The notes under the pieces: generated by a model
What the model was told of the DNA's origin: nothing
The model's input: only the letters and a program-made list of their open reading frames with translations
Database searches by the model: none
Position numbers and translations under genes: made by a program
Origin: Marinomonas profundimaris
GTDB taxonomy: Bacteria > Pseudomonadota > Gammaproteobacteria > Pseudomonadales > Marinomonadaceae
Direction: 5' to 3'
Assembly: GCF_000508165.1 (NCBI RefSeq)
Contig: NZ_AYOZ01000006.1
Span: 47,076-111,075, forward strand
DNA length: 64,000 nucleotides
Part shown: positions 1-8,346 of the stretch, piece after piece
How the letters are laid out: each line of letters opens with the position of its first letter
How positions within the stretch are numbered: position 1 is the first letter of the stretch

Positions 1-323
1 TGCATGCTTTTAATGGTAGTCTTGAGCAAGCCAAACGTTTTTTAGATTTTGGGTTTGTGCTTGGGGTTGGAGGCACAATTACTTACCCAAGAGCCAACAA
101 GGCTCGGCGAGTATTATCTGCTTTAGGCACTAGCGCGTTTGTTTTAGAAACGGATTCACCAGATATGCCGTTGAATGGCTTTCAGGGACAATATAATACC
201 CCGCTTTCAATTCCTATCGTTGCGCACCATGTTGCTACAATTAGAGGGGAAGATATCGAGCAGGTCGCAACGCAGACGTATAATAATCTACTTAGAATTT
301 TCCCTAGGTGGCATGAGGAATGA
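1..323 (+). CDS. TatD-family metal-dependent hydrolase (YjjV-like), C-terminal part
   Basis: The reading frame is open from the left edge, so only the C-terminal ~107 residues are present. They begin with HAFNGSLEQA, then GVGGTITYPRA and LETDSPDMPLNGFQGQ. These are signatures of the TatD amidohydrolase family, and the run GVGGTITYPRA plus PDMPLNGFQGQ resembles the YjjV subgroup more than TatD itself. The Asp of LETDSP is a metal/catalytic residue in the family. Members are TIM-barrel, metal-dependent DNases or hydrolases acting in the cytoplasm. The stop overlaps the ATG of the next gene by 4 bases, suggesting translational coupling. The start lies outside the window. Confidence 0.9.
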   Translation, partial: HAFNGSLEQAKRFLDFGFVLGVGGTITYPRANKARRVLSALGTSAFVLETDSPDMPLNGFQGQYNTPLSIPIVAHHVATIRGEDIEQVATQTYNNLLRIFPRWHEE

Positions 324-1204
324 CTTTGAACATTACAAAAGATATTAACGCTCCGATTCGTATTCTTCTTTTAGGGAGTGCGACAGAAGTTGGTTCGTCG
401 TTGTTGCAACTTTCTAAGGAAAAGCAAGAGTTTGAGTGGTTGTGCCCAGATGAGTCCTTGTTGCTCAATGCGGATAATCGAGCAGAGCTCGACGCCATGC
501 AGTTTGATGTCATCATTGATGTGTTAAGTCTGCGTTATGCATTACAGACTGATTATGGAAAATTCCAATCGACTTTGCGCTATTTAAGTGAGCAAGGTGG
601 TGCCCCTCTTATTATGATTAGTAGTGCGAGAGTGTTCTCAGGCAGTAAAGATGTTCCCTATGCCGAAGTGGATGAGCCTGACAGCACAGACCCGTATGCA
701 CTGGCTTTGATTGAGGCTGAGTCCGTAGTACTGAGTAATCCTAACAATATTGTATTGCGCACCGGTTGGTTGTTCAGCGGACAAGGTGATGATTTTGTTT
801 GTAGGACGCTTGGCCTAATACAAGATGGCGTAAATCTTGCGTACAAAGATGATTTAATTGGCAGTCCAACGCCAGTGTCCGATTTGGTTCGGGTGATTTT
901 GTCTATGGTTAATCAAGGGCATTATGGCGCGCAAAATAAAGGCGTTTATCATTATTGTTGTGCGGAAGAAATAAGTTGGATTCGATTGGTTGAAGCCATT
1001 GTGGCGACGTCGGGTCAATTTGATCCTAAGGCACAAGTGGAAGTGGAGGCTATTGGGGATTCGTTTCCAGAGACTCAGGAAGTTACGGCAATGAAGCGAC
1101 AGTCGTTATCGTGTCGAAAAGTATTTAATCATTTTGGTATTAAACAGCGTCCTTGGCGATCAAAGCTGCGGAATCTGGTAAAGGAATTGTATCAAGTAAA
1201 CTAG
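320..1204 (+). CDS. RmlD-like NAD(P)-binding sugar-nucleotide reductase homologue, apparently degenerate
   Basis: A 294-residue Rossmann-fold protein of the RmlD (dTDP-4-dehydrorhamnose reductase)/extended SDR family. Family features are the N-terminal beta strand RILLLG, the segment LIMISSARVFSG, VLRTGWLFSG and the late SPTPVSDL. Two core motifs are altered. The GxxGxxG dinucleotide loop reads GSATEVG at residues 19-25, so the middle Gly is Thr. The catalytic YxxxK reads YALAL at Tyr126, with Leu130 where Lys is expected. It overlaps the TatD-family gene by 4 bases, so the two are probably one transcript. There are no other rhamnose genes beside it. I infer a non-enzymatic or altered role; membership in the fold is clear, the function is not. 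Confidence 0.72.
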   Translation: MTLNITKDINAPIRILLLGSATEVGSSLLQLSKEKQEFEWLCPDESLLLNADNRAELDAMQFDVIIDVLSLRYALQTDYGKFQSTLRYLSEQGGAPLIMISSARVFSGSKDVPYAEVDEPDSTDPYALALIEAESVVLSNPNNIVLRTGWLFSGQGDDFVCRTLGLIQDGVNLAYKDDLIGSPTPVSDLVRVILSMVNQGHYGAQNKGVYHYCCAEEISWIRLVEAIVATSGQFDPKAQVEVEAIGDSFPETQEVTAMKRQSLSCRKVFNHFGIKQRPWRSKLRNLVKELYQVN

Positions 1205-1251
1205 CAATCAATCAGCGTTGCTTGTGGATAAATTGAAGACTGGGAGTGGAT

Positions 1252-1668
1252 GTGTACAAGATAAATCAAAAGGCAGTAGTATTGGTTTTTTTCCTCCAGC
1301 TTGTTGTGGGAGGAATTTGGTATGCTTCGACCCCTACCGCATTGTTAGGGCGCTCAATATTGGAAGACGCGTCAGAACAGCCCTCTATTATTATGGCGGT
1401 GTTGTTTGTGCTTTCAGTGTTGGTGTATTTGCTCTTTACGGCTTGGTTGTTGGTCAGAATAAAAGGAATGTCAGGGCCTGAGCGATTTTTTTTAGTGATA
1501 GCCATTTGGTTTTTTATCGTCTTACCAAACTATATATTCGTGAGTATGCAGCTAAACTTTAGTGAAGTAGATGTGTTTTATTTACTGTCTTATAGTGCAA
1601 TAAATTGCGCCATAGCCGCAATAATATTACCGCTATGGCGATCTTCTCGATCTATTTTTAAAACTTAA
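1252..1668 (+). CDS. DUF1761-like small integral membrane protein
   Basis: About 138 residues with four hydrophobic segments (roughly 6-24, 46-67, 77-98 and 109-130). The first contains VVGGIWYAS, resembling the start of DUF1761 proteins (GxxWYSP-like). Function is unknown. Two GTG codons are possible at 1246 and 1252. The purine-rich GGGAG at 1242-1246 overlaps the first but sits 5 bases before the second, so I chose 1252. The gene is convergent with the next membrane protein, overlapping it by 4 bases at the 3' ends. The DUF1761 assignment rests on the short motif and topology only. Confidence 0.6.
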   Translation: MYKINQKAVVLVFFLQLVVGGIWYASTPTALLGRSILEDASEQPSIIMAVLFVLSVLVYLLFTAWLLVRIKGMSGPERFFLVIAIWFFIVLPNYIFVSMQLNFSEVDVFYLLSYSAINCAIAAIILPLWRSSRSIFKT

Positions 1669-2540
1669 TATAGACTGCTTTCTGGCCATACTAACCATAG
1701 GCTTAATCCACTGATTAAGCCGCTGATGATGAGTTGGCTAATAATGATGATGACGCTTTTCTTGTTGCTCTGCTGGTTGCTTAACAGGAGCGCGATGGGC
1801 GTCACGAAGCAGCTTGCTGCCAGCATTAACATGACAGAGAGAGGTATGTCAGCCAATACGTGACTTTGCGTTATGAGGCCGGCAAGAATTAACAAAGCGG
1901 GAATGCTGGTGTGGCTTTGTTTTTCTTTTGTTACATAAGCCATAAGGGCGTAGCCAAAAAGAGCGGCCCCAAAAGCACCTAGTAATTGTCCTATCAATAA
2001 ACTTCCCCCAATTGAAATAACAGGCGCGGCGCTGCCTGCAACAATCATCAAGCCTATTAATAAAAGCAGGGGAGAAATACCTCGTTCGTTTTTTGCTTGG
2101 TCTTGTTCTGTATTGTGTGTTTTTTCTGCAAGAAATTGGTAACACAACATAATAAGAGCGCTGACAATAGCCCAACTCAAGCTTGTAATCGGTCCTGAGT
2201 GTTTTAGAACCGGATTCAGTAAGAGGTAAAACGACAAACTAAATAGAACAAAGTTGATTCCATTATGAGGAATGGCTTTGTTAATCAGGGTTGAGCAGAG
2301 CAAGGCGATAATGCCGATAATAATGGAGATGCTGTAATAATCGATTGCCTGATTTGGCGGGAAACTCAAGCCTGAATGAATCAGGCTGAGTCCAACAATA
2401 AAACCGCCAAGGTAACCTAAGTAAGACGATCCACGTAATAATTTACCAGCAACAATGCTGACAATGATGGCGGCGAGAAAGGGGTAAACTGCCGTATGTA
2501 GTAGCATTAAAATCGTTGCATTGCTGGCTTCTTCGTACAT
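1665..2540 (-). CDS. Polytopic inner-membrane protein of unknown function
   Basis: A 291-residue, very hydrophobic protein with about nine or ten predicted membrane spans and one charged cytoplasmic-type loop near residues 143-154 (KTHNTEQDQAKNERG). It contains no motif I recognise. The first span is followed by GKLLRGSSYLGYLGGF. It ends 4 bases into the 3' end of the upstream DUF1761-like gene and lies 19 bases downstream of the yceI stop, on the same strand, so read-through from yceI is plausible. Reading frame length and codon use support it as a real gene. Confidence 0.65.
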   Translation of the reverse strand: MYEEASNATILMLLHTAVYPFLAAIIVSIVAGKLLRGSSYLGYLGGFIVGLSLIHSGLSFPPNQAIDYYSISIIIGIIALLCSTLINKAIPHNGINFVLFSLSFYLLLNPVLKHSGPITSLSWAIVSALIMLCYQFLAEKTHNTEQDQAKNERGISPLLLLIGLMIVAGSAAPVISIGGSLLIGQLLGAFGAALFGYALMAYVTKEKQSHTSIPALLILAGLITQSHVLADIPLSVMLMLAASCFVTPIALLLSNQQSNKKSVIIIISQLIISGLISGLSLWLVWPESSLY

Positions 2541-2559
2541 GGTCGCTTTCCTTAATAAG

Positions 2560-3099
2560 TTACTGGCGAATGCCTTCTACGTTAACTTCAATTTCTGTTG
2601 TGTCAGTAACACCAGGAATGAAGTAAGTAACACCAAAATCGCTGCGTTGGATGGTGGTTTTTGCTTCAAAACCAGCGCGGTAGCCACCCCATGGGTCTTT
2701 CCCTTCGCCTACCTTTTTAACATCAAAGCTGACGGCTTTAGTTACGCCATGAAGCGTTAAATCGCCAGTGAGTGTGCTGCCATCAAATTTAGTACTTTTG
2801 AATGTCAAAGAAGGGAATTGTTTTACATCCAAGAAATCAGGGCTGCGAAGGTGTTTATCACGAGCTTCGTGGTTGGTATCGACACTGTCCGCTTTTACGG
2901 TAAGAGAGGCGCTGCCTGAATGACTACCTTCGGGGTATGAAAAGGTACCTTCAAATTCGTTGAAGCGGCCAACCGTCGTGCTCACACCTAAATGGCCGAT
3001 CTTAAATATCACAGCTGAATGGGCAGGATCAATTTTGTAATCGGCTGCCATGGTCATGCTTGATACGAGAGCCAATGCACTGATGGTCATTATTTTCAT
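2560..3099 (-). CDS. YceI family periplasmic lipid-binding protein
   Basis: 179 residues with a classical signal peptide (MKIMTISALALVSSMTMA, cleavage after residue ~18) followed by DYKIDPAHSAVIFKIGHLGVS, the conserved start of YceI lipocalin-like domains. Later family motifs include FEGTF, SVDTNHEARDKHLRSPDFLDV and the terminal VNVEGIR. YceI proteins form a beta-barrel that binds polyisoprenoid-type lipids; induction by base stress is known in E. coli. It probably heads a short transcript with the downstream membrane protein. It is divergent from the LysR regulator 138 bases away, so that regulator may control it (inference). Confidence 0.9.
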   Translation of the reverse strand: MKIMTISALALVSSMTMAADYKIDPAHSAVIFKIGHLGVSTTVGRFNEFEGTFSYPEGSHSGSASLTVKADSVDTNHEARDKHLRSPDFLDVKQFPSLTFKSTKFDGSTLTGDLTLHGVTKAVSFDVKKVGEGKDPWGGYRAGFEAKTTIQRSDFGVTYFIPGVTDTTEIEVNVEGIRQ

Positions 3100-3237
3100 T
3101 CTAATGTTCCTCTATTCGATTCAAAGATGTGCACAGTGTAATTCGTTTTATTTGATAAATAATTAGCATTAAAAACAATTCAATGTTTCTTTAAAAGAAA
3201 TGATAATAAGGGAACTTTTTATTTTTTGGAGGAATGA

Positions 3238-4137
3238 ATGGATAAGCTTCAAGCAATGAAGGTATTTTGCCGTGTGTATGAGGCGGAGAGTTTCAAAATG
3301 GCCAGCGACTCGCTGGGGATTTCTCGTCCAATGGTAACGCGTTATGTTAACTCTATAGAAGAAGAGTTAGGCACAAAGCTACTGCAGCGTAATACTCGTA
3401 ACATCAGTATTACGCATGCGGGGCGAAAATATTACCAACATTGTATTGCGATATTGGACGCCATCGATGAGGCCGAAGGTGAAATAGGAGAGTTGACTCA
3501 AAAGCCCAAAGGGCTTTTAAAAGTGAGTGTACCAATGGATTTTGGCCTAACGCACTTGGTGCCTTTGTTGGACCATTTTAGTCGTCTTTATCCTCAAATT
3601 GAATTAGAAATAGATTTCAGTGATAAGCGCGTTGATATGACTGAATCTGGAATAGACATCGCTATTCGGGGTGGTGATTTGGGAGGCGATCAATTTGTGG
3701 CGCGTCCATTGTGCTACTCCAAAGGGTATGTCTGTGCATCGCCTGATTATATCTCAGCCCATGATGAACTGAAGAGGGTAGAGGACTTAGTGAATCATTC
3801 ATGCCTTCTTTATAACAATGCGGTGACGCCGAACCGTTGGTCATTATCTGATGAAAATGGTGTTTCCCATAGTGTGACGGTTGCAGGTGGTTTTAGTGCA
3901 AATAATGGAGGAGCCCTAACTCGATTTGCTTTGTCGGGTTTGGGGGTGATTTATCAGCCTGATTTTTTGGTGGCTAAATATATTGAGTCGGGAGAGTTGG
4001 TGGATTTGTTGCCGAACTATAAGGGTTATGAAATCTGCTTCTATGCCATTTACCCACAGAGAAAGCTGATGCCAAGAAAGACACGTTTGTTACTCGATTT
4101 TTTACAAGAAAAATTAGCCAACACAACATTTGATTAA
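3238..4137 (+). CDS. LysR-type transcriptional regulator
   Basis: 299 residues. The N-terminal winged HTH is clear at residues 1-60 (MDKLQAMKVFCRVYEAESFKMASDSLGISRPMVTRYVNSIEEELGTKLLQR, written here only in outline), followed by a periplasmic-binding-protein-like effector domain from about residue 90 (PKGLLKVSVPMDFG). It resembles the large AaeR/DmlR/PA0477-type group of LysR proteins. A good ribosome site (TTTGGAGG) precedes the ATG. It is divergent from yceI, its most likely regulatory target by position; the effector cannot be told. The last codons lie inside the hairpin that terminates fabY from the other strand. Confidence 0.9.
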   Translation: MDKLQAMKVFCRVYEAESFKMASDSLGISRPMVTRYVNSIEEELGTKLLQRNTRNISITHAGRKYYQHCIAILDAIDEAEGEIGELTQKPKGLLKVSVPMDFGLTHLVPLLDHFSRLYPQIELEIDFSDKRVDMTESGIDIAIRGGDLGGDQFVARPLCYSKGYVCASPDYISAHDELKRVEDLVNHSCLLYNNAVTPNRWSLSDENGVSHSVTVAGGFSANNGGALTRFALSGLGVIYQPDFLVAKYIESGELVDLLPNYKGYEICFYAIYPQRKLMPRKTRLLLDFLQEKLANTTFD

Positions 4138-4150
4138 TGTGTTGGCTAAT
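4113..4150 (-). terminator. Intrinsic terminator of fabY, overlapping the LysR gene 3' end
   Basis: Perfect 12-bp arms (ATTAGCCAACAC at 4113-4124 and GTGTTGGCTAAT at 4139-4150). Read on the minus strand the hairpin is followed by TTTTTC, fitting termination after fabY. The plus-strand side has no T-run. Confidence 0.7.
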
Positions 4151-4161
4151 CTTGGTTTACA

Positions 4162-6078
4162 TTATTTTAAATCGCTAAACTCATTGTCTACATTTAGGCT
4201 GACAGGGATGTCATAACCAGGCAATTGTATTTCTTTGTCGGTTATAACGAGCTCTTCGCCACCTAAAACATTAAAGCCAAACTTATAGATAGGAAGGCTT
4301 TCGCCACGAATCATGGATTGATTGTACTCTTCGGCAGTAGCGACAACGTTAGCATTTTTGGCTTGGTAGTCGCTGATTTGTTCTGCGCTATAGCGTTTTT
4401 TCAGCATTTTCATGGTTTGGTTTGGGGAGAGTAAAACAGCGGTTGCGTTGTTTCCCCCAAAACCTTTTGAATTAAGCAGTGCGGCATCAAAATAGTCTTT
4501 CCCATACACTTCATGTTTAAGCTGGAATTTTAAACCCTCTTGATAAACATCATCGGCGATGGCGTGAGAGGTTGTTATACCAGGCAAAATACCGTCTTTC
4601 CAAACACCTAAAGAAAGATGCAGTTGATCTCCGCCCGCGGTTCCTTGGGAATGCCCAAGAAATGCTTTCATGGCGACAACAGGCATGGCGCTGGCGCCAA
4701 AACTGATTGCGGCTTTACTTAGTACATGTGATTCAGTAATACGGTTTTGTGGAGTGCTAGTGCCGTGAGCTTGAATAAACGTTCGTTGTGTCAATCCATC
4801 GTTACCTATGATGTTTTGTAGGTAAGCCATGGCTTTGCTCATGGTTAAATAGTTACCAATTCCAGGTGCAGAGATGGATTTTTTATGGCCATCAGCGTAA
4901 GAAAATACCGCTGGAATAGCGCCAAATATTTGTGCGCCTAACTCAATAGCAAGTTCGTCATCCATCAAAAGTGTCCATTGGCTAGATTCGCCAATGGTAA
5001 AGCCACAGTTTTGGGCAAAAGGGCGGCAACTGCGAGTGTGATCTGGCTCTTGCTGATTGCTTATTTGGTCAAGAGCAAGCAAAGCCGTATCTTCGGCCAA
5101 GGCGCCCATGGTTCTAAAGCCTTCAATGATTTCTGGTGTAATAGGTGCATCGCTGCCCCCCACCATAGCGACTCGAAACTTTCCAGATTTGATGCCTTCG
5201 ATGGCTTTTTCCAAGTTGAAAAAATAAGTAGCGCAAGCACCAATCGCAGTACCTACATTGCCGACACTGCCTAAGATATAAGCGTTAACAAAATCCGCCG
5301 GCATTTGAGCGTAACCAAGAGGTAGATGCTTTGATGTCGTACGTTTGCCCATTAAAGCAGATTTAAGCATGCCACCAAAACCAAGATCGTCCATTTGACC
5401 AATCGAGTTAGCGGCATACACGGCCATCTGGTCGGGAGCGACCTTGCTGCGAATAACTTCCCAATCAATACCGCTGCTTTTCACCGCATCTGACGCGCCA
5501 TATACCGTCATTTGCAAGCCACGTGGGTGATTGCGACTTTGGTACAATTTGGAGGGATCAAAGCCTGTCGGAAGTTGTCCTGCCGCTTTAACAGAAAGAG
5601 GTCTTGTGTCTTTAATAAAGGCCTCTAAATTACCGTCAACAACGACTTCACTTAGATTATTTGGAAGCTCTGTAACCTGCCAGTTGGTAGGGCGGTCATT
5701 TGGAAGTGAGCGTGTCTTTATGGTGAAACTGAGTTTTTCATCTTCATGGCTTGAATGAAGCGTCGTTGATTTGTGTAAAACCACATTATCAACGTCAAAC
5801 AAGCTAGGGTGAATACGACGAATTAAAGTGCGTGCGAGAAGAGATTCGCCAATGCTGTCAATCAATGCTGCAGCGTCTAGGGCTTCTTCGCCATCTGTGT
5901 ACCAAAGGCCATTTTTGTGTTCGGCCATGTTGGTAATAGTGGCAAGATCAAGTAAAACATCCTGTTGGATTGAACTTGGAAGAAGATCAAAAACAATTCG
6001 GCGATATGCTTGATGTGAAGAGGTACGACCAGCCGAATTGATTCCGCCAAAGCCAACAATAACAGGTAAACGGGCCAA
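4162..6078 (-). CDS. fabY: FabY-type beta-ketoacyl synthase (fatty acid synthesis initiation)
   Basis: 638 residues, much longer than FabB/FabF (~410). The thiolase-fold triad is visible: Cys282 in GACATYFF, His438 in QAHGTSTPQNR and His476 in LGHSQGTAGG, i.e. a Cys-His-His condensing type rather than the Cys-His-Asn of FabH. The N-terminus (RLPVIVGFGGINSAGRTS) and length match FabY, first described in Pseudomonas aeruginosa (PA5174). FabY condenses acetyl-CoA with malonyl-ACP and replaces FabH as the starter enzyme of fatty acid synthesis. It is monocistronic by spacing: a hairpin separates it from the Bax-like gene upstream and a terminator follows. An imperfect 16-bp palindrome lies 33-48 bases before the start. 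Confidence 0.85.
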   Translation of the reverse strand: MARLPVIVGFGGINSAGRTSSHQAYRRIVFDLLPSSIQQDVLLDLATITNMAEHKNGLWYTDGEEALDAAALIDSIGESLLARTLIRRIHPSLFDVDNVVLHKSTTLHSSHEDEKLSFTIKTRSLPNDRPTNWQVTELPNNLSEVVVDGNLEAFIKDTRPLSVKAAGQLPTGFDPSKLYQSRNHPRGLQMTVYGASDAVKSSGIDWEVIRSKVAPDQMAVYAANSIGQMDDLGFGGMLKSALMGKRTTSKHLPLGYAQMPADFVNAYILGSVGNVGTAIGACATYFFNLEKAIEGIKSGKFRVAMVGGSDAPITPEIIEGFRTMGALAEDTALLALDQISNQQEPDHTRSCRPFAQNCGFTIGESSQWTLLMDDELAIELGAQIFGAIPAVFSYADGHKKSISAPGIGNYLTMSKAMAYLQNIIGNDGLTQRTFIQAHGTSTPQNRITESHVLSKAAISFGASAMPVVAMKAFLGHSQGTAGGDQLHLSLGVWKDGILPGITTSHAIADDVYQEGLKFQLKHEVYGKDYFDAALLNSKGFGGNNATAVLLSPNQTMKMLKKRYSAEQISDYQAKNANVVATAEEYNQSMIRGESLPIYKFGFNVLGGEELVITDKEIQLPGYDIPVSLNVDNEFSDLK

Positions 6079-6110
6079 TTGAATTTCCTCGTTTGATAAG
6101 TGAGTAAAAT

Positions 6111-6126
6111 ATTACGGTATTGTAAT
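6111..6126. promoter_or_regulatory. Imperfect palindrome in the fabY promoter region (possible operator)
   Basis: ATTACGGTATTGTAAT has 5-bp perfect arms (ATTAC/GTAAT) and lies 33-48 bases upstream of the fabY start codon. It could bind a fatty-acid regulator; no known consensus is matched. Confidence 0.3.
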
Positions 6127-6130
6127 GAAG

Positions 6131-6151
6131 GGGGTGGCTCTTAGCCACCCC
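6131..6151 (-). terminator. GC-rich hairpin between the Bax-like gene and fabY
   Basis: Nine perfect base pairs (GGGGTGGCT / AGCCACCCC) around a 3-nt loop. On the minus strand it lies downstream of the glucosaminidase gene and upstream of fabY. Only a short, T-poor tail follows (CTTCATT), so it is either a weak terminator or an mRNA-stabilising/attenuating hairpin. Confidence 0.5.
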
Positions 6152-6212
6152 ACATAAAGTAATTTCGTAACAATAAGTTGCATTTAATTACATGGAAAAG
6201 AAGATTGGAAAA

Positions 6213-7082
6213 TTACTGCAGCTCTGGCTTCGGTTGATAGCGGTTAAAGCGCCAAAGTTTATTGTAGTTAATTAGACCTTCTATTTCTTTTACGTAAGCT
6301 TGTCCGCGCTGAGAATAATGTTCTAAGCCATGTACAAGGTATAAGCCAGTAATGTCTTCTTTTTCTTGGCGCAGCTTCAATCGTGCGGCTCTAAGTTTTT
6401 TATAGGCCGCATTTGAATTCAAATTGTCGATGTAGGCGAAAACAGATTCGCGAGCGTCTTTGAATTTCCTCACTTCGTGGTCGGCATCATTGTCCCTTGA
6501 TTCAGGGACTAATCCACACCCTTTTCTAAAGCACCATTGGCCGAAGAAGTTATTGCCTTTTGTTGCAAATCGAGACGTGCCCCACGCAGACTCATTGGCA
6601 GCTTGGGCCAGCACAAGAGAAACAGGAATGATGTCTAAGCGATTAAGGAGTGCGTTCAAATCGTCTTTTGAATAGTTATCAAGTGTTTTTAGTTTGTGGT
6701 TTTTACGCAGTGCAGAAACCCATTTTTTGTTTTTCTTGGACATCTTAGTGTTGCTGTTTAACAACACATTTAAGCGTTCACGATCTTTTAAAATAAGATT
6801 GTTTTTTTCATTAACAAAAGGGGTTAGGTAGCTAAAAAACGCCTTTTTACGTTCTTTGACGTCTGTTATTGCTGCGAAATCAGGACTTTTTACTTTAATT
6901 GGATGAGATCTGAAATAGCTCTTTTCTTCTGATGTCGCATCTTCAGATTCTTGTTGTAGCGCGCTTACATCAGATGAGTCATCTTGTTCTATATCACGTT
7001 GGTCGCTATTAAATGGGCCTGCTTTTATCCACAAAATAAATATGAGTGCAAAAGAGATTATCCAAAGTATTTTTTTTTCCAT
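6213..7082 (-). CDS. Bax-like membrane-anchored glucosaminidase-domain protein
   Basis: 289 residues: an N-terminal membrane anchor (residues ~4-20), an acidic linker (residues 25-52) and a C-terminal glucosaminidase domain (PF01832). The domain shows SLVLAQAANESAWGTSRFATKGNNFFGQW, with Glu164 as the likely catalytic acid, and ends with YNKLWRFNRY typical of E. coli Bax. Such enzymes cleave the glycan backbone of peptidoglycan at N-acetylglucosamine. The anchor places the domain in the periplasm. It stands alone; the downstream hairpin at 6131-6151 separates it from fabY. Confidence 0.85.
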   Translation of the reverse strand: MEKKILWIISFALIFILWIKAGPFNSDQRDIEQDDSSDVSALQQESEDATSEEKSYFRSHPIKVKSPDFAAITDVKERKKAFFSYLTPFVNEKNNLILKDRERLNVLLNSNTKMSKKNKKWVSALRKNHKLKTLDNYSKDDLNALLNRLDIIPVSLVLAQAANESAWGTSRFATKGNNFFGQWCFRKGCGLVPESRDNDADHEVRKFKDARESVFAYIDNLNSNAAYKKLRAARLKLRQEKEDITGLYLVHGLEHYSQRGQAYVKEIEGLINYNKLWRFNRYQPKPELQ

Positions 7083-7167
7083 AAAGAACCACGAGTCTCA
7101 AATATTTATATTTTTTAGTTGGCTTTACTGAGTCGGTAATGGCCTGCTAAAGCTAAGGAAAAACGAA

Positions 7168-7205
7168 TAAAAAAGTAAACTTTTTATCCTTAAAAAGCTT
7201 ACTTT
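7168..7205 (-). terminator. Probable intrinsic terminator of the glutathionyl-hydroquinone reductase gene
   Basis: Arms 7173-7185 and 7192-7204 pair with one mismatch (minus strand AAGTAAGCTTTTT / AAAAAGTTTACTT) and are followed on the minus strand by T residues. It lies about 60 bases after the gene's stop. Confidence 0.55.
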
Positions 7206-7264
7206 AACAGATTTTAACCTAGGCTTCTTGAATTTGCCTCATTTCCTTTATTTGTCCTTGGCGA

Positions 7265-8236
7265 TTAACGAAACAGTTTGGCTGGACCGACTGGAACTAC
7301 TTGAGTGGGATTGATCGTTTTGTGACTAAAGTAGTAGTGACGCTTTATGTGTTGTAAGTTCACTGTCTTCGCAATATTCGGCGTATCATAAAGGCGTTTC
7401 ATATATTGATTAAGGTTAGGATAGTCTAAGATTCGATTGATGTTGCACTTGAAATGACCGAAGTACACCGCGTCAAAACGAATTAGAGTGGTAAAAAGGC
7501 GCCAATCGGCTTCCGTTTGTTCACTGCCAAGTAAATACGTGCTTTTTGAGAGAGTGTCCTCTAGGAACATCAAGGTATCAAAAAGTGGTGTAAGAGCTTC
7601 TTCATAGGCCGCTTGAGTCGTGGCAAAGCCACATTTATAAACGCCATTATTAACCGTGTTGTAAATACGCTCGTTTAGTTTGTCTATTTCATTGGCTTTG
7701 TCAGCGGGATAGAAATCAAGGTGGTTCCCCGTTAATTCATTAAAAGCGGTGTTAAAAATGCGAATGATCTCCGACGACTCATTCGAGACGATCGTGTTGC
7801 GTTTTTTATCCCATAAAATAGGCACAGTTACGCGTCCGCTGTAATCAGGCTTGGCTTTTGTATAAAGCTGGTGGGCAAAGTCAAAATGGTGTAACGGATC
7901 GCCTATGGCAATAGCTGGGTCAATGAAATGCTTGTCTTGTTTGAACTCCCAGCCATTTTCTAGCATGTCAGGATGAACGCAGCTAATACTGATAATTTCT
8001 TCTAATTGCTTTAGCTTGCTGAATACCAAGGTGCGGTGAGCCCAGGGACAAGCAAGAGAAATGTATAGATGATAGCGTCCTGCCTCTGCTGGAAAGTGGT
8101 TTGGATTGCTGGTGTCGTATTCACGATCATTGTATATCCAGTTTCTGAATTCAGAATCGCTCCGAATGAATTTTCCTTGGTTTGCTTTTGTGTCGTACCA
8201 CTGATCAACCCATTCGCCATTTACAAGTAATCCCAT
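7265..8236 (-). CDS. Glutathionyl-hydroquinone reductase (Xi-class glutathione S-transferase, YqjG/EcfG-like)
   Basis: 323 residues from the ATG at 8236, which begins MGLLVNGEWVDQWYDT as in E. coli YqjG; a longer in-frame start exists at 8299 but AGGA stands 10-13 bases before 8236. The Xi-class catalytic Cys is Cys63 in SLACPWAHRT, the same position as in YqjG. The thioredoxin-like domain (1-~170) is followed by an all-helical GST C-terminal domain (EADWRLFTTLIRFDAVYFGHFKCN). The enzyme reduces glutathionyl-hydroquinones, releasing hydroquinone and GSSG, in the cytoplasm. It is divergent from the diguanylate cyclase. Confidence 0.9.
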   Translation of the reverse strand: MGLLVNGEWVDQWYDTKANQGKFIRSDSEFRNWIYNDREYDTSNPNHFPAEAGRYHLYISLACPWAHRTLVFSKLKQLEEIISISCVHPDMLENGWEFKQDKHFIDPAIAIGDPLHHFDFAHQLYTKAKPDYSGRVTVPILWDKKRNTIVSNESSEIIRIFNTAFNELTGNHLDFYPADKANEIDKLNERIYNTVNNGVYKCGFATTQAAYEEALTPLFDTLMFLEDTLSKSTYLLGSEQTEADWRLFTTLIRFDAVYFGHFKCNINRILDYPNLNQYMKRLYDTPNIAKTVNLQHIKRHYYFSHKTINPTQVVPVGPAKLFR

Positions 8237-8346
8237 CGTTCTGTCCTTTAATTTATAATTCGTATTATTATTAATGAAAATGAATCGTTTTCGGGGCAAT
8301 ATATTGGTCGTATTTAATCGAATGATTCGATGGGTTTGATTTTTCT

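Noticed and set aside
1218..1481. 87-residue plus-strand ORF overlapping the DUF1761-like gene
   Set aside because: Alternative frame of the membrane protein; no ribosome site and no protein-like pattern.
1849..2175. 108-residue minus-strand ORF inside the polytopic membrane protein gene
   Set aside because: Basic, Cys/Arg-rich shadow translation of the hydrophobic frame.
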